A DNA stretch of 64,000 nucleotides from Lottia gigantea (taxonomy: Eukaryota > Mollusca > Gastropoda > Lottiidae). The notes beneath the pieces are model-generated. The model was not told the origin of the DNA. It made no database searches and saw only the letters and a program-made list of their open reading frames with translations. Both the position numbers and the translations under genes were made by a program. Positions 50,534 through 60,800 of this stretch are shown in pieces (within the stretch, counting starts at the first letter, position 1; each line of letters begins with the position of its first letter). The stretch is from NCBI RefSeq assembly GCF_000327385.1, contig NW_008708943.1, forward strand, positions 634,519 to 698,518. Direction: 5' to 3'.

Positions 50534-52937
50534 TCAATTTCTTGTATTAAACGTAAACAAAGACAAAAGTGTTTTCCTAAAGCGGGAACTAACTATCAGG
50601 TAACAAATCAGACAAATGCAATTGTTGAAATGTCCACAAATCTTGACAGCCCTAATTAGAACTCCATCGGTTTTTTTGGAGCTTCGCCAGCTTTGAAACT
50701 ATCAGTATAACAGAGGTTGGTGACTATATGCAGGATGCTCACCGGTAGAACAAACAACAAAAACAGCGACGACGAGATGATGATGGTTTTAGTCGTCTGA
50801 TGTTCACGAGCAGATGTGACGCTTACCGCAAGCTGTTTCCTACGACGAATACTTTTACGAACTGTTAACACAGTACCGATGTTTAGAAAGATACTGCCAA
50901 GTAATGGAGTAAACACGAAGAGAATCGTTCTGAATAAAGCCATCATTACGTGGAACTTTGACAGAAAGGCTGTGGTAAACTTCGGTCCTACTTTCCAGTC
51001 ACTCGTTCCTGGTTTTTCGTAAACCTCGTGGCTGAACAATACGTCAGAATGAATGCCTTGTACTAGTGTGGCGAGCACGAGGAAAACAACAAAAGGTCTT
51101 TTAACTAATTTGAAATATCGATACTTGATTGGGAACTTAATCGCCAAGAATCTTTCCAATGTCATGACAAAGATGAGACAGAAACTGAGTCGCTTAACAC
51201 TGATGTTGAAGAAAAGATTTCCATAAAGCTTGAAATAACAGCACAGTTTCATTTTGTCTAAGTCGTGTCCATAATATGATCCTAAAGACCATCGCATTAG
51301 ATCCATAGTGATATTTGCAACTTCCATTAGATTTAACGTCAGCAAAAAGACTGTCGCAGGACATCGCATTGCTCTTCTGGAAAACACCATCGCTGATATA
51401 CAACTGAAGATCAGACCGATAATACTAATGAGGAAAGCAAGGACGTTTAAAACAGCATCAACCATGGCTTGGTCATTAGTAGAATTAGTTGCGTCGGAAT
51501 GGCCCATGGCTTGGTCATTGGTAGAATTATTTATGTTGGATTGGTCCGTCGCTTGGTCATTGGTAGAATTAGTTACGTTGGATTGGTCCGTCGCTTGGTC
51601 ATTGGTAGAATTATTTATGTTGGATTGGTCCGTCGCTTGGTCATTGGTAGAATTAGTTACGTTGGATTGGTCCATAGCTTGGTCATTGTTAGAGCTATTT
51701 ACGTTCGAATGGCCCATGATAGCTTGTTCTTTGGTAGAATTATTTATGTTGGAATGGTCCATGATAGCTTCTTTTTTTGGTAGAATTATTTATGTTGGAA
51801 TGGTCCATGATAGCTTGTTCTTTGGTAGAATTATTAACGCTGGAATGATCCATGATAGCTTGGTCATTGGTAGAATTATTTAAGTTGGAATGGCCCTCGA
51901 CGGCTTGTTTTTTGGTAGAATTATTTATGTTGGAATGGTCCATGATAGCTTCTTTTTTTGGTAGAATCATTTATGTTGGAATGGTCCATGATAGCTTGTT
52001 CTTTACTAGAATTATTTATGTTGGAATGGTCCATGATAGCTTGTTTTTTTGGTAGAATTATTTACGTTGGAATGGTCCATGATAGCTTGTTGTTTTGGTA
52101 GAATTGTTTATGTTGGAATGGTCCATGATAGCTTGTTCTTTGGTAGAATTATTAACATTGGAATGATCCATGATAGCTTGGTCATTGGTAGAATTATTTA
52201 CGTTGGAATGATCCATGATAGCTTGTTCTTTGGAAGAATTATTTACGTTGGAATGGTCCATGATGGCTTGTTCTTTGCTAGAATTATTTACGTTGGAATG
52301 GTCCATGATGGCTTGTTCTTAGGTAGAATTATTTACGTTGGAATGGTCCATGATAGCTTGTTCTTTGGTAGAATTATTTACGTTGGAATGGTCCATGATG
52401 GCTTGTTCTTTGGTAGAATTATTTACGTTGGAATGGTCCATGATGGCTTGTTCTTTGGTAGAATTATTTACGTTGGAATGGTCCATGATGGCTTGTTTTT
52501 TGGTAGAATTATAAACGTTGGATTGGTCCATGATGGCTTGTTCTTTGGTAGAATTATTTACGTTGGAATGGTCCATGATGGCTTGTTCTTTGGTAGAATT
52601 ATTTACGTTGGAATGGTCCATGATGGCTTGTTCTTTGGTAGAATTATAAACGTTGGATTGGTAGGCCATGGTAGCTTGGTCTTGGGTAAGATTGTTAAGG
52701 TTGGAATTGTCCATGGTAACATGGTCTTGGGTAGAATCTTGGAATGATCTGTCATGGCTTGTCCTTCTGATAAATTGTTTAGTATAGGGTGGTCCATGGT
52801 AGTCTTTTCTTGGAAAGAATTGTGTAAATTGGGGTGTTCCATTGTAGTTTGATCTTGAGTGGTATTATTCATCGCCCGTTGATTAGCTAGCGGAGAGAAA
52901 GGCAATGGTGCTTCCGTTAATTCCAAAACTTCCGATC
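50534..52937 (-). CDS. Class A GPCR with a sequon-rich repeat N-terminus; frame breaks
   Basis: A rhodopsin-type receptor of unknown ligand. The longest frame starts at ATG 51762 and runs to a stop at 50656 (368 codons): seven 14-15-residue repeats (residues 1-99), TM1 near 102, TM2 LLTLNLMEVANI, TM3 ending TLERFLAIKFPIKYR (ERF in place of DRY), TM4, TM5 and TM6 FLLFVLPVSILHIV. The frame then stops, but the -1 frame continues with TDGVLIRAVK, CGHFNNCICLICYLIVSSRF and RKTLLSLF to a TGA at 50534. That is clearly TM7 plus helix 8. The switch falls at an A7 run (T7 at 50671-50677). Upstream of 51762 the repeat continues to about 52745 with several phase changes and one in-frame TAA, then a non-repeat head (LTEAPLPFSPLANQRAM) runs back to a CACACAG acceptor at about 52937. 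The gene is either recently decayed, polymorphic, or mis-assembled; its start is unsure. Confidence 0.8.
51465..52745 (-). repeat. Coding minisatellite, 42-45-bp units, about 28 copies
   Basis: On the minus strand each unit encodes a variant of STKEQAIMDHSNVNN (15 residues) or TDQSNVTNSTNDQA (14 residues). Units near the GPCR membrane part are mostly 42 bp; the distal ones are 45 bp. Every unit carries N-X-S/T sequons (NNS, NST, NVT), so the product would be a heavily N-glycosylated stalk. Some units are 1 bp longer (TTTTTTT where others have TTCTTT), which changes the frame. The identical long variant near 51766-51785 and 51950-51969 shows that blocks of units were copied together. Confidence 0.9.
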
Positions 52938-54529
52938 TGTGTGAGGTTACAAAAATATCAAATCCGATGAAATCTCCTATAAATTACATTCAAACCCACG
53001 GAGTAAACAGTAGCATTGTATGGAATTAAATTGAATGGAATTAAATTGAATGGTGATTAAAAATCAAAAATCTTTTATTGAAAACTTGACAACATGCAGT
53101 CTTAAGTTTATTTTTGATCTGATTATTGTACCGAGAAAATCTTAACATTAAGAAGGAGAAATTATTGATTCACCCCGTGTAAATTAGATTCCATGGAAAT
53201 ATGTTATCATTATTTGATATTAAAAACGGTTATTATTTTGTTTGTATTATTTTTGTAAACTCAGACTATGGGCAATGTCCTGATAATGAAGACAACCAAT
53301 TAATTCTCAAGGTAATACAAAAAAGAAGGAAAAGAAAAAGAAGAAATCAAATGTAATAGGCTACTGTGGTTTTAGTAAGTTATCCGATGACCAGTTTGCA
53401 AGGCATCACCTGGGTATAGTCCATCCAGACTTTTTTTGAATTTGGATTACGACTTCAAACTCATCCATTTTATGAGATATGGCATCTTGACGTTACACAA
53501 TGAACTTTCGGAAAAGTCATCTTCACTCATAATAACCAGTCGACCCAGTTGTAAATGGAAGGAGAGGATCCTTAACTGTTTTCGTACACCGCTAATACTT
53601 CTGAAGAATATTTACATATATTCAAGATTCCAAAATTTGCGAATCCCTTTAACTTTAGCCCCCTTAAAGGATATTAGAGTTCTTGTAATCTGATTGGTCA
53701 ATCACTAAAATTGTATAGAAAACACTGACAGTACAAAACAGGCTCACCTGGGTAGCTCCACCCCGTCTTAAAAATTTCCCAAATTTCAAACTCACCCATT
53801 TTACGGGATATGGCATCTTGACGTTATACACAGAACTCAGTAAAATTGGTTTTGGAACTATATAGAAAAGTTCCACCGGAGGCATTAGGATAAGCCTGTC
53901 TGTTTCCAAAGATAACTTCCTCGAGACTTTTTGTTGAACAATGGGAAATATTGAACTATTATGACGTAAAGGTTTGAGTTAAATTCCGTCACAATCAGAT
54001 TACAATGCATGGATGAATACAACGATTGTGGTTTTTGCCGTGGCCTAGAATGCTGTGACCGGCAAAAAAAAGGTGGAAATTATTTCAAATAATCCGAATC
54101 ATTACAGTTTCGTTACTTCTGTTTTGTTTATATAACGTGACAATGTGACCATTGAACTTTTTGGTGCACATGCAGTCTTAATTGTCCGTCAAGTGATTAC
54201 TTTTGTAAAAAAAAGATACTTTGATGGAAGCACAGACGTTACATAAATGGTATAGAGAGATAATGATGGTATGACTCAATTAAAAATAATATTCTTCTTT
54301 CCGAATATACCTTGGTTTTGGCTGATCCGATTTTGATAAATGGGTTTAATAAGTTTATGGAATATTATCATTATGTTGCAAAATATTATTTCCATTTGCC
54401 TAAGAAATCCATTTCGAATCTGGTTATCATTATCCGTCTGAAAACTTATTCATGAAAATATTTTGTAAAGGGAGGTTAATACTATTTAATTCAGTCCACA
54501 GTAAAATATTCTCTTCTGCACGTCAACTT
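52938..54529. other. Intergenic region upstream of the GPCR
   Basis: It contains a diverged direct duplication (about 53408-53510 and 53746-53850). The GPCR promoter or 5' exon should be here, but no signal-peptide exon could be chosen. No other gene is recognised. Confidence 0.4.
53408..53850. repeat. Diverged ~100-bp direct repeat pair
   Basis: Both copies share CACCTGGGTA, TTCAAACTCA(T/C)CCATTTTA and GATATGGCATCTTGACGTTA. The first spans about 53408-53510, the second 53746-53850. On the minus strand both can be read as related peptides (NVKMPYLIKWMSLK and NVKMPYPVKWVSLK). They could be fragments of a dispersed element or of a once-coding sequence. Confidence 0.6.
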
Positions 54530-55595
54530 TATAACTAAAGCCACTATAGACAAGGGCAGTTACTTAAATCAGCAAAGACAAAGTCATTATCTTAAGCAAG
54601 CAATGACAAGCACAATAGCCAAAGCCAGTAAGGACAAGGACTGTAACTAAAGCCAGTAAGGACAAGGACAATAAATAAAGCCAGTAAGGACAAGGACTGT
54701 AACTTAAGTCAGTAAGAACTAGCAATGTAACTAAAGCCAGTAAGGACAAGGACTGTAACTAAAGCCAGTAAGGACAAGGACAATAATTAAAGCCAGTAAG
54801 GACAAGGACGGCAACTAAAGCCAGCAAAGACAAGGAAAGTAAGTAAGGACAAGGATGGTAACTTATGCCAGCAAGGACAAGGACAGCAACTAAAGTCAGC
54901 AAAGACAAGGGAAGTAAGTAAAGCCAGCAAGGGCAAGGGCAATAACTGAAGCCATCAAGGATAAGGGCTGTAACTAAAGCAAACAATGACAGAGGCAGTA
55001 ACTAAAATCAACAAGGACAGGGGCAGTAACTTAAGTCAGCTAGGACAAAGTAGTAACTAAAGCCAACTATGACAATTGCAGTTACTAAGGCATAAAGGTC
55101 ATGGGCATTAACTAAACTCATGTAAGGAATAACTGATAACTATAGGCATCGGATCCGTTCGTCCCTTGGTCAGAGTCTGTTCGCCCTTAGTCAGGGTCTG
55201 TTCGGCCTTATTCAAGGTCTGTTCGGCTCTATATTATATGACATGTAAGTGATAATAACCATAACTAGCAATAAATAGCAGGGACAAGGACTTTAACTAA
55301 AGCGAACAAGGACACGGGCAGTAACTAAAATCAGCAATGACAAGAGCGGTAATGAAACCAAGCAAGGACAAGAGCAGTGACTTAAGCCAGCAAGAACAAA
55401 GGCAGTAACTGAAGCCAGCAAACACAAGGAGAGTAATTAAAGCCAGCAAAGTCAAGGGTATAGTATCTAAAGTCACGAATGACATAGGCAGTAACTTAAA
55501 CAAACAGGGACAAGGACAGCAGTTAGAGCATAGTATTAGAGCCAGAAAGGACAAGGACGATAACTAAAACTATAAAGGACAAGGGCAATAACTAT
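54530..55595. repeat. 28-bp minisatellite, interrupted by a different repeat
   Basis: The unit is about AAAGCCAGTAAGGACAAGGA plus CTGTAACT, with an exact 28-bp period at 54621, 54649 and 54677. Units decay towards both ends, and the array is broken at about 55110-55265 by unrelated DNA holding a 21-bp repeat. Cys/Leu-rich minus-strand ORFs across it are by-products of the repeat. Confidence 0.85.
55155..55225. repeat. 21-bp tandem repeat inside the 28-bp array
   Basis: Just over three units of the type GTTCGCCCTTAGTCAGGGTC, each beginning GTTCG and ending GGTCT. It is higher in GC than its surroundings and not related to the flanking 28-bp unit. Confidence 0.75.
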
Positions 55596-57800
55596 TTCTA
55601 TACTTCTCCTCTCGCTTGTTACAGATTTAAATACATTGATTCACTATTGTAATTACCAATAAGAATTTATTCATATTTATGTTGATACAGTGTTGATAAA
55701 GAAGGAATCGATCGGAATGTAAATAAATATTATATCTCTCCCACCAGCTGTGTTCTCTTTCCTTCTAACAGCCAATATGACATAAAACATAAACATATTA
55801 AAACATATATCACTGCATAGATCTACACAGTTGACAGACATTAGATTGATTTCATAAAGAATTGTTTATACAGATATTCAAAGAGAGGAGGTGTAGGCTT
55901 GAGGTCTGGGTGATGAAGACGGAGAGACATTTTAGTCTTAATTTTAGACTAATTTTAGGGGCGGAGGGGGACAGTACTGAATGAATTAATTAATTCATTT
56001 GCATAACATTCAGGCGGGTGAGCACCTTCATTACAAAGCTTCACCCCAATAATGCCCATAGGATTGAGAAGATGTCCCTTATACCTTATGAAAATAGCTT
56101 GGATTGTTTGTGTCATGAAAACTGATCAATCTTCATGTCTATTAAGTTCTTGATTGCAACAAATTAACACCATCAAAAGACAAACCAATTGACAAATCAA
56201 ATGGTGAAATTATAACAGAAGTTGCTGTAATTAGTCCAAAAGACATTAAAGTGTTACTGTATTGTCTTTCACTTAAATTCACATACTGCACGAATATTTC
56301 TCAAAAGGCGACAGATGACGTTTTAAAAAATGATCAATGTTTGTCTTGTTGCATCAGGTTTGATCGGCTTTAATGAAAACCCAGTAGTGGCTCATTTTAA
56401 GAAGTTATCAAAATTAAACGATATCGTTAAATGAATTAGCCTATAATGGAATTGCAAGATCGTGGCGTCTGCCTGAAAATTATTATGGTGCAAATTGATA
56501 CTACCAGTGTCTATGATAAACATTACAAACCCTTAAAGTATTTTCTGCAGATTTTTCTTTCATTGATCGAGAAAGGTGATGTATTTTGTCGAGGAAATGA
56601 AGGATGTTACGGGTTGTGTTTAAAGTCAAGTACGGTTATTTCGGATTGACTAATGTGTTACTGATTTTGTTGAAGCCTCACAATGTACGACTCTGTGTTA
56701 AACCAGTGACAGAAGTTACGTTAATTAATCGATAGAGGCGTTGAAGCATCAGGTTTGATTCAAGTCCCGTTATACACGATAATGTGTTAAAAAGGTGACA
56801 GAAGTTAGATTTGATTGGGAATGATTAAAGCGCCGTTATGTGCGACTGTTTTTCAGGAGTGTAACAGATGGTTGGGCGTATCGGTGAATTACTAATATTG
56901 CTTTCACCAATCAATAGTCAGTCATACTGTCTACCAATACATACCCATATCTTACTATTGTTGGGATCGATTCACTCATACAGGTTCATGGTATATAGTC
57001 AACACGTGAAGGTTTGCATTTAGTCTACCTGGTCTTCAAAGGATATGACTGAATATTTACCTGAATATCGAAGGATATCTGAATGCGTGTACATTATAGT
57101 ATCTACTTTTTAAATATTTTTATCTGTGAATATTCGATAACTGTGAAGTTGACGTCGTCGACATGTGATGAGGTTTTCAATGGATGTCTACTTATAAAAA
57201 TTTTACCAGCAAATTGAATGATATCGGTACATTTTGATATAATATGTTTATCTTTTGAACGTCCGACAACTCTGAACGCGTCAATCATTGAAAGTGAGAA
57301 TAAGAATCATCATTCAATGGATATACTCGTATTTTCCACATCTACCAAGATAACTTCAGAACCTTATATCAAAAGATAAATATCACTTTGAATATTTCCT
57401 TGTTTTTACCGGTGCATCGCATAACGTGAGTCATTTCACTATTAGATCAACCTAACAAGAGGATAACTGAACCTTTTCAATTCATATACTTATGATCATT
57501 CGATTACTATACTATTAACAAGTAAATAACTGTATAAGCTTTAAAAGAATTTACTGTGTTATATGACGCATATAAAACAGTTTTGTTATATACTGCAGTC
57601 GGTCTATTTAAAAGCTTGAGTTCAGTTTCATCGATTTGTACAAGAAAATAACATATTGTGTTTCGATTTGGAATATATATATCGAGGTGCAGATTTTGGA
57701 GTATGGAAGACTCATTCTGAGTCGAATAATTGTGTATAAGCCTACCGATCTGTGATATTCAATACAATAATTCGTGGTTGTTTCGGCCTGTTGGACAACC
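55596..57800. other. USH2A: Intergenic region upstream of usherin
   Basis: The stretch 56280-56870 holds degenerate copies of a ~75-bp phrase (GTGTTAAA-CAGTGACAGAAGTTA types; GCATCAGGTTTGAT at 56353 and 56744). A 67-codon ORF at 56446-56649 is unrecognised. A TATAAA box at 57571-57576, in CATATAAAACAG, lies 230 bp upstream of the usherin ATG and could set its transcription start near 57600. No other gene is seen. Confidence 0.4.
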
Positions 57801-60800
57801 ATGACGCTTTTATACTACTCTTACAAATCTTTTCACAAATGGACTTCTTATTTTTTACTTTCTTTTTTACTAAATCATTCACAAATTAATGCTCAAAGGG
57901 TTTTTCCACCATTATTCAACGCAGCAAAAGACAAACCTATCTTAACAAATCCGTCGGACAGCACATGTGGGATTCCCACTCGTAATGCTTATTGCAAAAG
58001 TTCCATAATCGGCGATTCCGTCCAGAGGTGTGTACAGGATTTTTGTATTCAAGTGTGTCCTGGTCGTACTAACACTGTCGGACACATCGATCTATTGGTG
58101 GCAGACAGCACTGGTTTTGGAAGTTGTATTGTGACTGACACTATCAATGTTCGCCCTAATAGTGCCCCCGGTGCATTTTCCACGTCCATTCTAGACACGG
58201 TCAGCAAATGTTACTTAGTGCCTCGGTTAAAACCGTCTTTAGGAGAGAAGTTTACAATTTCTGTGTGGTTTTGGTTAGATTCGCCAGATACAGGGTAAGA
58301 ATACTTTTTAAAAATTCAATTTTATTTTAAATCTAAGATATCTTACATTTTACAGCCGCGATGAGTTTTAAGACGCACCCAAAAGCAACCGAATTTTTTA
58401 ACCATTTAATACGTTTTGATCGATGTCCATTCACACATTTTTTACTTTTCAAAATTTTGTATCTTGGAATGCTTTTTCTACATGTCTTTTAAGCATTCTG
58501 TCACTTATTTTCTTGATAATTTTTTTACGAATTGTCTTTAATAGGATATGTTTGGGTCTATACGTATTTTAGAGGGTTCACATAGATGATCTAAGTTTTT
58601 TTTTGATCATATTTTATCAACAAAATTAAGAGACAACGACGATTTGTCGTAGTTTAGTCGAAATTTTTTCACAATGATATCTTAAATCTAAATCTTGTCT
58701 GTGCATGGTTGTGTTTTTTATTCTATTATTATTTATTTCCTATTTATATAAAATCAGGTCAGAGTCCCCTAATATAACAAGGTGAGAACAGTTTTAATTG
58801 TTGAAGTGAATATTATAATCAGAGCTTAAAGCTATCATGAAGTGTCAAAAAAGGAAATCTTCATCACAAAATAATTTTATATATTGGATATTGGCCACAA
58901 TAACAAAAAACAATGCATAAATTATATTTATTGGTATTAGTAACGCTAAAGTTTAAGAATGATACAACCATTGTTGTTTAGGATAGAAAAGATGACATTT
59001 CATCTTTGGTTAAAGTTTTAATATTTCAATGTGTTCTGTCAACGTGCATAGAAAAGGAAAAACGAACATAAACCTTGATCTAAAAAACGAGGGCATTATA
59101 ACTTATATTGTTGTTGAAATATATTCATTGCTACATATTATGGTTGGATTATATTATATACATTAAATTAATTTCATTCTTGACATTTCATGATAGCTTT
59201 AAGAAAAGGCTTGCCGTAATCCTTAATCACTAACTCAGTCAACCAAATCTACCAAAACATACCATTCAGAAACGTTTAAAGGGACATTTTCATCTACGTA
59301 TTTGCAAATTCATTCTGACTTTTCAAAACGACACTTTAGAATGGCACCGTATATGTTTATTTGATAACAATAAAACCGGGCATTATTTTCTATTCTGAAA
59401 AGTGATATGGGTCACTGTTATTGATTGATGAGCTGTTATGTAGATATTTAGACAACTGTATCCCTTCAATAGTTGAACAATCTGTTTAATATTCTATTGT
59501 TTTAAATTACAAAGCCTAACGAAAATCATCGTTTTGAGGGTCCAAACTCATGCAGACTTTCTGCAAGTCCGAATGAACAATTTTATGACAATGTATTAAG
59601 AAAATGATATTGAATGTATGTTTTGGTAGATTTTGTTATAAATATTAGGCAATGCTTTGAAAATTTCACAGCTTCTTGCACTTGTGTATAGCCTGTACAT
59701 GTATATACTAACCTAGAGTTTTTAATAAATATGTTAGATTAATAGAATGATATATTTATACTAATATTAACAACTTTCACTATATACTCATATATATGGA
59801 TTGTTGGCTTGATGTGTAGTTGCATAACATTAACCACTTACAAGTGAAATGGAGTTTTACACCCTACCACGCCGTACTATGCTTAATGTAACTGCAAATG
59901 AAGTGAAAATTAGTTTAACGGACGTAAAAATGATTGTGCTAAAGAAGATGGCCTAGTGGATGTGTCAGGATGGAAATACATTTGCGTAGACTAATTAAGA
60001 TGAACAACGAAACGATATTTTGCGATTGACTTTAAAAAAAAGTTGAAGTTTTTCACACGGTTTGTGATGACTGTATAACTAATCTTTAGCAATTTAGGGG
60101 GAGGGGTGTTGGGGGTCTTCCTCCTCATACCAGATCTTGTTACACTGGGATGAAGCTAGTAGCCAATCCATATGTTCTGTATCGTATTGCCTTGCAGTTT
60201 GACTAATTAAAAACAGGGTATGTTGATTGATACATAATTTAAGTTAATTAGTGCTTGTCATAAAGTATTCATGTATCAAATCGATCTTATACAACTCTTG
60301 GTTTGATAAGGGGAGACAGCACCGTGGTTTATACAGATAGATTTGGATAAAAGATCATCCGTAAAACTAATCTGAGAACTTGTTTTTTGGATCCCGGTCA
60401 ATCCTAGTTTTAAGATTATGTCCCTTTACCTTGTAGGCGGGGCTAAACTAGGGGCGGGGTCTTTCTGTGTATGCTATCACGTGATAACAAAATGGCGGAT
60501 GATTTAAAGGAGTAGAAAACAGATTATTTATATTTTTTGATTAAAAAAGAGTTATAAACCAATTACTTGGCATTAAAAATGGCATATGTGGTACTTTCCT
60601 CTTTATAAAAAGTTAGAACTAACATTTCATGAAGATCTCTTTCTTCTAATCAACTAATTTGGCATGTGCTGCCATCAAATTACAAACTATTTTACTAAAA
60701 ATTTGTAGGCCTACCATAACTTAATATGGAATTAGTTGTCCACGATTCCATCATTACATTTGAAATAAACAGACTTTCCTCTCTGAAATTCCCCTCTGTA

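Noticed and set aside
51308-51883. 191-codon plus-strand ORF and its neighbours
   Set aside because: Antisense of the GPCR membrane domain and of the repeat; no start context or domain of its own.
52049-52747. 232-codon plus-strand ORF (GRIIYVGMVHDGLFF repeats)
   Set aside because: It is the antisense reading of the GPCR coding minisatellite; the 45-bp period keeps several frames open. The minus strand is the one that connects to transmembrane helices.
54564-55554. Leu/Cys/Pro-rich minus-strand ORFs resembling membrane segments
   Set aside because: They are translations of the 28-bp minisatellite in an AT-rich intergenic region; the frame is not maintained along the array.
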